DNA from: Rhynchopus sp. YZ270_cl-10 | Taxonomy: Eukaryota > Euglenozoa > Diplonemea > Diplonemida > Diplonemidae | Direction: 5' to 3' | Length of the DNA: 64,000 bases | Assembly: GCA_964035575.1 (NCBI GenBank) | Contig: OZ037915.1 | Span: 1,116,001-1,180,000, forward strand | Part shown: in pieces, positions 41,179-52,400 of the stretch | Position numbering within the stretch: the first letter of the stretch is position 1 | Layout of the letters: every line of letters starts with the position of its first letter | Notes under the pieces: model-generated | The model's database searches: none | The model's input: only the letters and a program-made list of their open reading frames with translations | Told to the model about the DNA's origin: nothing | Translations under genes and position numbers: made by a program

Positions 41179-42263
41179 TTAGGTCATCTTCCTCCAGGAA
41201 CTCCAGGAAGCAAATGGTCCAGCCTGAAGTACCCGAATCCACTTGTCTTGGGTTTGCACAGAGATGACTTCCTGAATGCGTGATGTGTCGTTAGTGATAA
41301 TTGGATTTGGTAGCGTCTTATTATTGAGCAAGAAGAGAGTTGTTCCACCAAAGTCTGATGGAGCATTGGAGTTATTGCTACTGTTATACACATAGATCTC
41401 TTGCGCATCTAAGTTTGAGTTGAAGTCAAATGATGTTGGATGATTTATTATTGTACGTGGGTTGAGGTCTATCCCATCTATGTCGCTTCTCTTCCAACCA
41501 CTCCATGCACTACCTTTGCGTAATCGTGAGTACCGTCTTTCACTGAATACAGCAATGAGTTCCTGAATAACATAAGTATCGAAAAGCTTAACGTCCAGTA
41601 TGATCTCATAGCTACTAATATCTTCAGTAGGACCATTTTGTAAGTTACCTAGTTTGTACATCAGGTATACCCCACTTGCTGTCTTTGTGTCAAGATCAAT
41701 TACGGTGTTGGTAGGTAATCCTCTGTCATCCTGGTATGGTTGATATATTTTGTTTTCGATGAGTAACCTTGATGCATTGTCTTTGTTATCCATAGTAGAT
41801 TCCAAGGTTGTTGTTAGGGCATTGTCTTTACTGTCCATAGTATTCTCAAGTGTCGTTCGTAGTGTGCTATCTTTGTTGTCCATCGTATTCTCAAGTGTCG
41901 TTCGTAGTGTATTGTCTTTACTGTCCATAGTAGATTCAAGTGTTGTCGTTAATGCATTATCTTTGCTATCCATCGTAGATTCCAAAGTTGTTCGTAGGGC
42001 ATTGTCTTTACTGTCCATCGTATTCTCAAGTGTTGTTCTTAGGCCAGTGTCTTTGGTATCCATAGTAGATTCTAGTGTTGTCGTTAATGCATTGTCCTTC
42101 GTGTCCATAATGCTCTCAAGTGTTTCCTGACTCAAGTCTTCACTCGATGTCCATGCTGTCCACGGTACTCCCACACCTTTACGGATTCGAACATACTTCT
42201 TAAGGGAGAACACAGCAAGAAGCTTTTGGGTGACATAGTTTTCGAATACCTTTGTTGTGACAA
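41179..42263 (-). CDS. Polinton-derived part: fiber-like protein with knob-type repeats
   Basis: The minus-strand frame has a long heptad-like shaft of about ten 16-residue units (TTLESTMDSKDNALR and variants, encoded by about 41740-42125). Three copies of a small beta motif surround it: VRIRKGVGVPWTAWTS, SRLRKGSAWSGWKRSD and IRVLQAGPFASWSSWRK. The aromatic G-x-W-x-x-W signature resembles phage tail-fiber/pyocin-knob domains. The overall plan, coiled-coil shaft plus knobs, suggests a receptor-binding spike. The true N terminus is uncertain, so the right boundary is set where similarity to the large copy begins. Confidence 0.6.
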
Positions 42264-42264
42264 T

Positions 42265-42826
42265 GATACAGACTCGGGGTTTCACTCCTCGATGGTGCTT
42301 CGCTCCTGAGACCATTCCCAGTCTTTCCTCCTTTACCCTTTCCTTTACCTCCTTTGTTCCCCTTGTTCCCCTTCAACGATGTCTGTGGGAATGTCAACGG
42401 TTGTGATGTTGATGTAGTGGTTATCGTACCAAAAGGTGTATGTGTGGTCGTCGAGTTCAAACTGAATGCAGGTTGCAAATTCGGTGTAGTGTTTATCATA
42501 CCAGTGAAGGGAGTCAAATTCGCAGTTGGTCCCATATTCGGGGTCTGCATACTACCCGTGTCCGTCTGAGATAGAGCTTCTAGGAATGATGTCTGGTCTG
42601 AAGCACCCGAGGTTGTCATCGGTTGGTGTGGTGGTGATGTGATAAGCGATGCTAAGAAATCATCGGTCTGCAGTCCTTCATCTGAAGTCACGACCGGCGT
42701 GGGATCCTTCAGGGTTTCTTGTTCTTGTTTGTTGAGAGCATCAGATCGTTGGTGTGCTATGGAGTCCTTCAGTCTATCTATATCGAGTAGAAGTTTCTCG
42801 AGACTTGACGTGTTGTTCAGCTGCAT
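42265..42826 (-). CDS. Polinton-derived part: Ser/Thr/Gly-rich protein (copy 2)
   Basis: Related to the frame at 33939-34637: same MQLNNTSSLEKLLLDIDRLK start (ATG at 42826), same GNKGNKGGKGKGKGGK stretch, but with a different Thr-rich middle. Similarity to the first copy stops at about 42264, where the fiber-like gene follows instead of the penton-like gene. Function unknown. Confidence 0.5.
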
Positions 42827-42839
42827 TTTCTTATTGAAA

Positions 42840-43580
42840 ATGATACACAATTACGTTACGAAGAATGATGCACCCGAGGATGATGAACACTCAAAGCTTC
42901 TCCCGTCATGGCCGTTCAGGATGTTGTCGGTCGGATCTTCTGGGTGTGGGAAGAGCACAGTGATGGGGAACATGCTGATGAACAAGGAGTTGAAGTTACC
43001 GTTTGACAGGGTTTTCGTTATCAGCACAACACTACACCAACCGATCTACCAGGTTATGATGGAACACTTTGCAGGCATTGACGAGACGATACGAAGTGAT
43101 CTGGAACGGGAGTTGAAGAAGAAGAAGGTGAGTGAGGAGAAGATCGACGAGACCTTAGAAGCCTTGAAGCCAACGGCAGAGTTCTTCGACAGTGCGGATG
43201 AGTTCGATGTGGAGGACCTTGACCCCAACCAGAAGAACCTTGTGTTGTTGGATGATATTGTGATGGAGAAGAAACAGAGAGAGTTCATTGACCTGTATAT
43301 ACGTGGTCGTCATCGCAACATCTCACCAGTCTACTTGAGTCAGAGCTTCTTTGACACCCCAAAGGCGATACGACAGAACTGTAGCTGCTTCCTCCTGTTC
43401 AACCTCAACAAGAAGGAGAGACGGATGATAGCGACTTCATGCAGCGACCTTGAGCCTGATGAGTTCAACAGTATGTTTGAGGGTCTTCCCCGGTACAACT
43501 TCGTCATGATCGACAACCAGCCTGTTGTTCCTGAATTGAAGTATCGAAGGAACTTTGATGAGATTCTGTTTCCAGGATGA
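42840..43580 (+). CDS. Polinton-derived part: A32-type packaging ATPase (copy 2)
   Basis: 246 residues, starting MIHNYVTKNDAPEDDEH like copy 1 and about 94% identical to it by eye. Walker A GSSGCGKST and Walker B NLVLLDDIVM are both present. The start codon is 13 bases from the divergent start of the preceding gene. Retention of an open packaging ATPase in an element without capsid genes suggests that packaging matters for its spread; this is inference. Confidence 0.9.
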   Translation: MIHNYVTKNDAPEDDEHSKLLPSWPFRMLSVGSSGCGKSTVMGNMLMNKELKLPFDRVFVISTTLHQPIYQVMMEHFAGIDETIRSDLERELKKKKVSEEKIDETLEALKPTAEFFDSADEFDVEDLDPNQKNLVLLDDIVMEKKQREFIDLYIRGRHRNISPVYLSQSFFDTPKAIRQNCSCFLLFNLNKKERRMIATSCSDLEPDEFNSMFEGLPRYNFVMIDNQPVVPELKYRRNFDEILFPG

Positions 43581-43870
43581 TAAGAGAAACGATGTCCGAC
43601 AAGACGAGAGACTCAGAAACGAAGGTTCCTCGAGGGAATTCAGCCCGAGATGTGAGTTCGAGTGGGAGTGTTGGGAGTAAGATAGTGACTGTGATGTGTT
43701 GCAGAAGCAAGTGTGTAGGGAACCCCAAGGTTGTGGTCAAACGGTAAGGCTAGGCTTCCGCCTGCTACATCCTTCTGTGAAGAGAGAGACTGTCTATCTT
43801 TGTAAGCAATCTATCAAACAACCTCCAGCCTCTTGTATAATACTCAGCAACAGCAACAGGGAAGGTACAC

Positions 43871-45362
43871 ATGGCAAAATTCAACAAAATGTGGAAGGCT
43901 GTCCGAATGTGCAGCACACAAGCACAGCCAAAGACGAAGACAAGGGAGCTATTGGAGTTTATTGCTCATGTCGGAACCGGTCTTGCCGGTATTGGATTTA
44001 CAGGAAATGTCATCTATACGCATGGGAAGGAACTGTATGACGAATACCAGATAAAGCACTACGGCCCAGAGACCCAATACTACTTCGACAACATGCTCAA
44101 GAAGATTGTCACTGCAGACTACAACCCCGACTCCCCCAAGGATTATGTTGAAAGACAGCAAGATGATGATCTGAAAAGCACTCTGGAGAAATACCTCAAC
44201 AATTCTCGTGGTGGATTCTTTATGTTGGTGGGTGAAAGTGGTTCAGGCAAAACTACACTGATGCAGACTTTGCTGCATAATGAGTACAAGGAAGGTGTTC
44301 TCGAATTGTCACTGAGTGCGGAGACAATGATCAAGCGTAGCGCCACGCATGGCAAATCTTTTATCGATCAGCTTGAAGAGGGTGTGTGGGAGATGTTCAT
44401 GGAGTGTGCAACGCACCCCAAACGTCACCGTAATCTTCTCGACTTTGTCAAACATGCGAAAAACATCCGGAAGAAGTCCAGGGGGGAGGATGCACACCCG
44501 CTGATCATCTACATCACGCTGGAGAGCAAGAAGGATCTTGATTACGAGACCATGATGGACTTTGCCGGTGCTTTCAGTTCAGTGGCAACCCTGCTTTCAT
44601 CAAAGGCGAAGAGTTGCAAGACCATCGTCGAATTCTCCAAAACAGCGATGTCGGACGACATCAAAAGGCTCCGCCCTTCTGACCAAACCCCTTTCGAAGT
44701 GAAGGCAATGACAACGGACGAATTTCTCGAGATCGGGAAACAGGTGCTAAAGCTTTCGAAGGATAAAAAGGATCTTGCGGACCAGTACTTGAAGTACTAT
44801 CACGACTGGCTAGGAGGACAGACAAAGACCTTGGCGGGGCTCGTTGAAGAAGGGGCGGGGTCTGGTAGTATGCACCGTTTTTGTTGCCTTTTTGTACATC
44901 ATGATTATTAACCACACATCTCATCGCAGTTGAGTCTGCCACCGCTGAAACAAAGAAAGAGATTTTGACGAAACTGAAGGCGGGTATGTTGTTGTTGTTG
45001 GGGTGGGTAGTTTGACAATTATGAGACACATCTACTGCACAGGGATCGATGCCGAGTTCGAGGCTTCTGTAAAACAACTTCTCAGAGAACAACCTGAAGC
45101 AATCAAGCTGTTGACAGCAATCGCTACAACGGGAGTCGAAGGTTTCCGTCCTCGTAACCAGCACGAAGACGACATCATGAGCGAGTTGATGAACCGCGAC
45201 TCAAAATCGACACTGCTCCGCAAAGTGACTAGAAACAGTGTGAGGATCCATCGCTACTCTCACGCACTGTACCTGCATGGCATGAAGGAGCCAACGGACA
45301 AAGCGGAAAAGGAGATCAAAGAAGTGAAGGAGAAGTTCGAGATGCAAGCCAAATCTGCTTGA
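43871..45362 (+). CDS. Spliced P-loop NTPase cargo gene (copy 2)
   Basis: Exons 43871-44867, 44930-44983 and 45043-45362, with introns starting GTATG and ending CAG; predicted 456 residues. A hydrophobic segment (about residues 25-45, AHVGTGLAGIGFTGNVIY) precedes a charged region and the P-loop GESGSGKTT (about 122). HPLIIYITLE and YHDWLGGQTKTL are shared with copy 1. Overall protein identity to copy 1 is only moderate (roughly half by eye), while both introns and the 3' flank are about 90% identical. Exons 2 and 3 have exactly the same lengths in both copies. Function not recognised; an ATPase acting at a membrane is the best reading. Confidence 0.7.
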
Positions 45363-46078
45363 TTTGGGTGTGTGGTAGTAATTGTGAATATATTTAGATT
45401 TTTGTGATTATTTTTTCTTTTTATTTGTCTCTGGAGGGTGGGAATAACGATGGGTCTTGCACAATATGTGGGGGGAAAAAAAAAAACCGTCCTATGAGTT
45501 GAGTGTATGTCTCTGGTGCTTTGAGTCAGAACGAGGGATTTTTGGTGTTATATTTTTCCTTTCCCAAACAAAAAAAAAAAAGACCGCCTGATGAGTATTT
45601 TTTTCTCTTTCTTTTTTTTCACAACACACTCAGCACACTCAGACAGGAGTAGAACAAACTACACAATGGGAAGGACAACACATTGTGGTTCAAAAGAACC
45701 CGTGGTATAGGCCTACAGGGGAACGCCACGTAAAATAAAGACTAACGCACCATGTGCACTACCTCTAGGGTGGTTGTGGAAACGTGCACTGCTTCCTGTA
45801 TAATTTGTATAATTTGTATAATTTGTATAATTTGTATAATTTGTATAATTTGTATAATTTGTATAATTTGGAGATACAGAGTAAACTCACAGCTCCCTAC
45901 ACGGCCGTAAAGGTAAGGAGTATGCAGAAGACACCGACAGGCTGAACCAGATCCATCATCACGTCATTAGGAATACAGTCACCGAAGTCCGAGTCACTGA
46001 AGAAGCTACTGCTGAAACAGGCAGGACACACGTGCACACAGGTATGTAAAAGGCTTACATAAAAAGTGAATAATGAAT
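45363..46078. other. 3' flank of NTPase copy 2
   Basis: No gene is seen. 45363-45870 matches the flank of copy 1, including the 9-bp ATTTGTATA minisatellite at 45797-45870. The remainder up to the terminal repeat is unique in this window and contains a CACCGAAGTCCGAGTCACTG micro-repeat related to motifs in the large Polinton. Confidence 0.6.
45797..45870. repeat. 9-bp minisatellite (ATTTGTATA)n, copy 2
   Basis: About eight tandem copies, in the same position as the array at 38736-38797. Confidence 0.95.
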
Positions 46079-46148
46079 AAATTATTGGCGCAGTAGAATT
46101 TTACCGGGTTTTAATTCCTGCGCCCATCTCTCGATTTCTCCTATTACT

Positions 46149-47250
46149 CCGACGCGTTAGAACCGACGCGTTAGAACCGACGCGTTAGAACCGACGCGTT
46201 ACAACCGACGCGTTAGAACCGACGCGTTGAAACCGACGCGTTAGAACCGACGCGTTGAAACCGACGCGTTAGAACCGACGCGTTAGAACCGACGCGTTAG
46301 AACCGACGCGTTGAAACAGACGCGTTGAAACAGACGCGTTAGAACCGAAGCGTTAGAACAGACGCGTTAGAATCGACGCGTTAGAACCGACGCGTTGAAA
46401 CCGACGCTTTGAAACCTACGCGTTGGAACCGACGCGTTGAAACCGACGCGTTAGAACCGACGCGTTAGAACCGACGCGTTGAAACCGACGCTTTGAAACC
46501 TACGCGTTGGAACCGACGCGTTGAAACCGACGCGTTGAAACCGACGCGTTAGAACCGACGCGTTGAAACCGACGCTTTGAAACCTACGCGTTAGAACCGA
46601 CGCGTTGAAACCGACGCGTTAGAACCGACGCGTTGAAACCGACGCGTTAGAACCGACGCGTTGAAACCTACGCGTTAGAACCGACGCGTTGAAACCGACG
46701 CTTTGAAACCTACGCGTTAGAACCGACGCGTTGGAACCGACGCGTTGAAACAGACGCGTTGAAACAGACGCGTTAGAACCGAAGCGTTAGAACAGACGCG
46801 TTAGAACCGACGCGTTGAAACCGACGCTTTGAAACCTACGCGTTAGAACCGACGCGTTGAAACCGACGCGTTAGAACCGACGCGTTGAAACCGACGCTTT
46901 GAAACCTACGCGTTAGAACCGACGCGTTGGAACCGACGCGTTAGAACCGACGCGTTAGAACCGACGCGTTGAAACCGACGCGTTAGAACCGACGCGTTGA
47001 AACCGACGCGTTAGAACCGACGCGTTAGAACCGACGCGTTAGAACCGACGCGTTGAAACCGACGCGTTAGAACCGACGCGTTGAAACCGACGCGTTGAAA
47101 CAGACGCGTTAGAACCGACGCGTTATAACCGACGCGTTAGAACCAACGCGTTGAAACCGACGCGTCGAAACCGACGCGTTGAATCCGACGCGTTGTAAGC
47201 AACGCGTTAGAACCAACTCGTTGAAAGAGACGTGTTGAATCCGTCGCGTT
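46149..47250. repeat. 14-bp satellite array 3
   Basis: About 78 monomers continuing the array interrupted at 40751. The last 100 bases (from about 47150) become degenerate, marking an array edge. Confidence 0.96.
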
Positions 47251-48791
47251 AGACGTCCCCTTTTTTAAGTATCTTCTTTTCGTACCCTTTTTTTTGACTT
47301 GTTTCAAATGTTTTTCAGATCACAATTTGTAGTAGAGCGTAATGAAACGATGGACGCTTCTTACCTCGAAGGATAAGGAGAAGATGACGTAGAGCACGCT
47401 GAAGAAGAAGCAGAAGAAGGAGATGAAGACGACGTGATACTGTAGGGTCTCTCTGGTATGGGCACTTTCCTGAGTGAGCGTAGTCTTGGTTGGCGACGAA
47501 GTATGCGTGCGATCAAATGATGGTGTCGGTTGTATGATTTGGACGCTAAAGTGCCGTGATGATGACCTGCAATTCCCTTTGCTCTAGTCGTGAAGGTCTC
47601 TCTGGTGCTACAGTGATCACCGCGGGTCGCTATGTTGGTGGTGTCTGTTGGGTTGAGGATATCAACGATTATGATGAGGGTAGGAGAGGGTTATGTTACT
47701 GTTTCTGGTTCCGTCATACGTCATTTGAGTTGACGGTCTTGAAAACACTTCGCTGGCTGGTGTGTCAAACGGTATGTGTATGGTTTGCACGTAACGCTCT
47801 ACGTATACGATACACACAACGCTATGCATAAGCGACACACGGTTCGTGTGCAGCGTATGCAACGCATGCAACGCAACGCAACCGATGTGTACGTAGCGAT
47901 CTGTACGAAAGCATGCTACGGGTTTAACGCCATCGCGTTAACGCCACACCTGCGCCGCTGTGACACTTCGCTGGCTCGTGTGGTTGTGATAACGCAACGA
48001 TCTACACGTGCGTTACACACAACGATCTTCGTATACGATACACACAACGCTATGCATAAGCGATACACGCGTTAACCGCAACGGGTGGTTACCAACGCAG
48101 CCCACCTTCGGTGGGCTGCTGCAACTCGTGCCGTGTGTGGCCCATGCATGGTTCTCACAGCTCGCTGGCACGTTTCCCAAGCCGCAAACCCGGTTACCTG
48201 CCTGAAAAACCGGGTTTTTGGCCAAAACGCCTGTTTTGCCTGTAGAACCCTGTAGAAGCCTTAAGAAACACGTGTATAAAAGGGGTACTCGTGACACCCT
48301 GGTATCAGGGTCTCTAAGGGGCCACAGCTTCGCTGAGCCTATACACCCCCCAAAAAGTGTCCGATCTTTCCAAAGAAAAAGTTTTTTCGGCTGTGCGAAG
48401 CTTCTACACCCTGAAAAAAAAACCGGTTTTTGGTCGGATCCACCAGGGGGGGGTTAGATAGGGGGGGTTAGACTGGGCTGGGGGGCGGCGAGAAAAGCAA
48501 CCTTTAAAAACTAGAAAACACAAGTGTTTTCTAGAATTTTTCTTTGGAATGCTCTAATGTCTTGAACAACTTACTCTAGAAGGTTATACCGCAGAAATTA
48601 AAAGTTGTGGTGACTGGTGTTGCGAAATGAGGATTTTTTAGGTGACTTTGTGAAAAGTTGTTATACCGAAAGCACTTTTTGGGTGCTTGAGGGCAGGTGA
48701 GTTAGTTTAGCAAGTACCGGAGTGTCAACGGTGAATTAGCAAACAATAGGCAAAGGGACAAGGCAAACACGGTTTAAACAGTGCAATTGTG
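47251..48791. other. Degenerate repeat region with a decayed unit of the CCTTAACACTC family
   Basis: 47251-47760 shows no supported gene; a short acidic frame at about 47385-47443 (EDDVEHAEEEAEEGDEDD) is too small to assign. About 47765-48330 matches unit D in order: an AACGCAA-rich block, then CAAGCCGCAAACCCGGTTAC, then CTGTAGAAGCCTTAAGAAAC and GGGGTACTCG, i.e. an inverted, decayed copy. 48330-48791 holds poly-G tracts and nothing recognisable. Confidence 0.55.
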
Positions 48792-48793
48792 TA

Positions 48794-49130
48794 AAGGGGG
48801 GGTCGACGTATTATGTAGGTGCGGGTATTATGCTAGCATAATACCCGCACGCTTTTTGAGGCAATTTTAACTTTTCATTTTGAATTTTTTTTTAAATTTA
48901 ACCTCCAATTTACCCTTATGTAGGGGGGCGGAAGGGGAAGGGGCACCAAAATTAGGAATAATCGAAAGAAAAAATACAATTTAACCTACATAGTGCTTAC
49001 ATACTGCTTACATAAGCCCCGACATAGTGCTTACACAATGCTTACATAATAACAGGTTCAGATTAAAAATTTTAACGAAAATTCTCAAAAATTTTAAAAT
49101 TTAGCTATCATAATACGTCGACCCCCCCTT
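48794..49130. mobile_element. TA-flanked MITE (Tc1/mariner-like ends)
   Basis: The inverted repeat, including the TA on each side, is a perfect 24-bp match (48792-48815 and 49109-49132) containing GGGGGGTCGACGTATTATG. A 32-bp perfect palindrome follows the left end (about 48818-48849, centre GCTAGC). The interior has several TAGTGCTTACATA repeats and no gene. TA target sites are typical of the Tc1/mariner superfamily. Confidence 0.8.
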
Positions 49131-49454
49131 TAATGTGTTTAGAAATATATTAGGTTGAGAGACAGTATGCTTTACAATCGTGTAACATAATGGATATAGG
49201 GGAGAGGCTACACTGGGTAGTGGCTCGCCGAAGGGGTGGCGCTACTCACCCATCTAGTGTATTGAGAATTGTTTCGTGCAAATATGTTTGTTGGAAGGTA
49301 AAAGCAAGAGAAAAAAAAGGACCAAATTCCCCCACTGTACCCACCCTTTTGTTCCACATCCAAACCTTTTCACAACCCCTGTCTTTCACGCACCCCGCAC
49401 CCCCCTGATAACGCTTCGCATTACCCCTTCCACTCTTGTTACAGAACACACACG
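49131..49454. promoter_or_regulatory. Upstream region of the kinase gene
   Basis: No gene is seen. It ends in a pyrimidine-rich tract and TTGTTACAG, nine bases before the kinase ATG, a likely splice acceptor (cis or trans). No core promoter element can be named with confidence. Confidence 0.4.
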
Positions 49455-52400
49455 ATGGCAGAGGAGAGTAAGGCTGAATCAAGTGCCACAGGCACACCCG
49501 AGAAGTGCCCTGAGGTGCTTGCCGCAGATGTCGCGTTGGTGCGCGATGCAGGTCACGAGGTGAATGTCGAGAAGGATGAGGAGGGCGAGGGGTGGACCGT
49601 GGTGGTGACATTTGCGATGGAGGCGGCACGCAGGGGCATGCGTCCCGAGCTTATCGTCTGTGCCACGGAGAGCTACCCTGCGGGTGTGGAGACAGAGTTC
49701 ACCCTTCTGCAGCGGTATCTCCTGGCAACGCAGCGCAAGGTGCTTGTGGATGCAGTGGCGAAGCTTGTGGCCGACCATGACCCTGCGGCAGAGACGTCCC
49801 TCCTCGGGAGCATCGTCGACACAGCGAAGAAGGCCCTCACGTCTGTGTCGTATACGTGTGCCTCGCCTGCGCACTGCTCCTTTGGGCCGGACCAGTCCTA
49901 CAAGTCCTTCCACACGTCGCACTTCCTCTACAACAAGCTCGTCGGATCAGGTGTGCACGGCAAGGTGTACCGTTGCATTGCCAGTGAGAAGAGCGCTCCT
50001 ACAGAACCCCTCGTGCCGCTCTACGGCATGAAGCGTTTTCTGTTTGACTTCGAAACTGCGTCGCAGGACCTGATCCGCGAGGTCGCCACGCTGCAACGTG
50101 TCACAGGGCATCCTTATCTTCTGAAGGTGCATGGTATGGCGAAAATGATTATTGTTATTGTTATTCTGATTACACTCCAGCTGGTAATTCTAAGAGACAT
50201 AAGTCGGTGAATTGCCTCAATTACCAGCTTGAGTGTAGTTGGAGCAACACCAAATATTGTTGCCCCTGTGGAAGCTCTACCTTTTTGTGAATCAATATTC
50301 TTACTTAATATGTCCTTCTTTTACCCACATAGGACTTGCCGGGGACTCGAACGGCCTGCAGCTGGTGATGTCGTACCACATGACCACACTACACGACGTC
50401 CACTTCCAACGCGACCTGCACAAAATAACACGCATTTCGTACCAGCTTCTCACCCTTGCCGTGTTCCTGGAGGAACAGCAGATCCTCAACCGCGACTGGA
50501 AGCCTGCGAACGTGCTCTGGGATGAGACGACACACACGATCAAGCTTGCGGACTTTGGTCAGGCTCGCATGGCCAGGCCGCGAATGTGGGGAAAGCACAT
50601 CTTCACACTCGACTACAGACCGCCAGAGGTCTGCATGGGTGCAAGGAACTACACAAACAAGACGGACGTGTGGTCGATTGCGCTTATCCTCTACTTCATA
50701 GCCATGCGTGGGCCTCTCTTCGACACAGGGGACGACGATGGCGATCGCCAGCTTCTCGAGATGATCTTCCGCGAGATTGGTTCGCCCTGGCCGAGACGTG
50801 GGGATGACCCGTGGCCGGAGTTCAAAGAGCTGCCCCACTACAATATGTACTGGACGATGGCGAACGTAATTTCAGGCTCGACCCCACGAGCGAAGCTGCG
50901 TCGTAGCCTCCTGAAGAAGCGTCCTAAAGAGGATTTGGAGGCGTGGGGGCTCTTTGCCGACATGCTGGAGGAGATGCTTGTGCTCAACCCGGACAAGCGC
51001 CCGAGTGCTGCGGAGTGCTTCCAGTGTGAGATCTTCCGCGAAACGCGCGATGAGATCGCGTACGTCACACGCGAGGAGGTGGCGGAGGTGTCCGCTGCAC
51101 AGTCTGATGGACACATCTACTCTACCACGTCTGACGTGAAGATCCCGCAAATCTCCTACATGCGTCATGCACTGGACTATGTGCATCCTGAACGGCAGGA
51201 TATCACACCGTTCTTCCCATCGCCGTGCGCTTGCACTGCGCCCGACACAGACGCAGCCGAGACAAAGGAAAAGGCGGACGAAACAGCGCCCAAGGGAGAA
51301 CAATGTGCCATCAACGCCGCCTCTGCCCAGAACCGTGCCGGCCTCCTGCGGCGTGTGCTTGTGGCCTTCCAGAAACACTTCCCCCTGGGGGCAGACGCGT
51401 ACCTGCAGGGCATGCACCTCTTCGACCACTTCGTACAGAACGTCTTCCAGGGGCGCTTCAGCACCTTCACCTTCACTGACGAGCACGAGCCCTCAGACGA
51501 GGAGTACGTGCAGCGCCTTGCCTCTGTGGCAGCATGCTTCATTGTGCACAAACTAGAGGACGACAAGTACTTCGACGAGGAATGTAGCAATGACACAGAG
51601 TCCACCTCAGAAGAAGACGAGCAGAGTTCGTGGCCCAGCTCTGATACGTATGTAGTTGAAGCGCAGAAGGATCTTTACCATGAAATGGTGGACGCTCATG
51701 TGAAGGCGAAGAAGGAGCGGGAAGAGGAGGCTGCAGCGAAGCTCACGGACGAGGAGAGGGCTGAGCTCGAGGCAGCGAAGAAAGAGGAGGAGTCGGACGA
51801 GGAGGAAGAGGAAGAGGAGTCCTCGGACTCCGAGGAGGAGTCGGAAGAGCCGTCGGAGCCTTTTGATGAGGAGGACGAGTCCCTCGAAACAGAATCCACA
51901 GACGAGGCCAGCAAGCTGAGCCTTGTTATGGAGGAGATATGCGGAAACGACGACTCTGCAGACCTGAAGCAGGTCGAGTACCTCATGATGCGGCAGACAG
52001 GCCTTCGCGTATGCACACCCAATTTCCTATAAATAAACGTACCCATTTCCTCCCACCTGCAACAGTTATACGCACAAGTCACATTGTCCGAGCTTCTTAA
52101 CACCAAATTGGCGGCTGTGAGGTATTCGTTTTAACCCCCCTCCCCACAATTTTGATTACGCCAGCTGATGCTGCGCGATAACGAATGTGATCAAAGGTGA
52201 CTAAGCACGAGAGGCTTAGGGTCATCTTATAAACTTTTCTTTGATTTTTCGCTATGCTTTCCATTGTATCTATCAAATAATTCCCCCCCTTTTTTTGCAC
52301 ACAAATTCTACAGCCCCGAGGACAAGACGCTCTGTTTGTGTCTCGCTGTTGTGTCGAGTGCTGATGTGCACATCCCTCTTCTGCACAGTGTTACTGAGGT

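Larger units (their letters stand above)
40752..46148. mobile_element. 5.4-kb Polinton-derived element with intact ends
   Basis: The termini are inverted repeats of about 70 bp beginning AGTAATAGGAGAAATCGAGA (40752-40821 and about 46079-46148), the first 46 bases identical. CCGACG flanks both sides (40746-40751 and 46149-46154), a 6-bp target duplication as expected for Polintons, created inside the 14-bp satellite. Gene content: fiber-like protein, Ser/Thr-rich protein, packaging ATPase and spliced NTPase. No polymerase, integrase, protease or capsid gene is present. The ends look whole and the insertion recent. Confidence 0.85.

Noticed and set aside
47385-47443. Short acidic frame after satellite array 3
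   Set aside because: It is only about 20 codons in a decayed region without a linked upstream exon; too little to call a gene.
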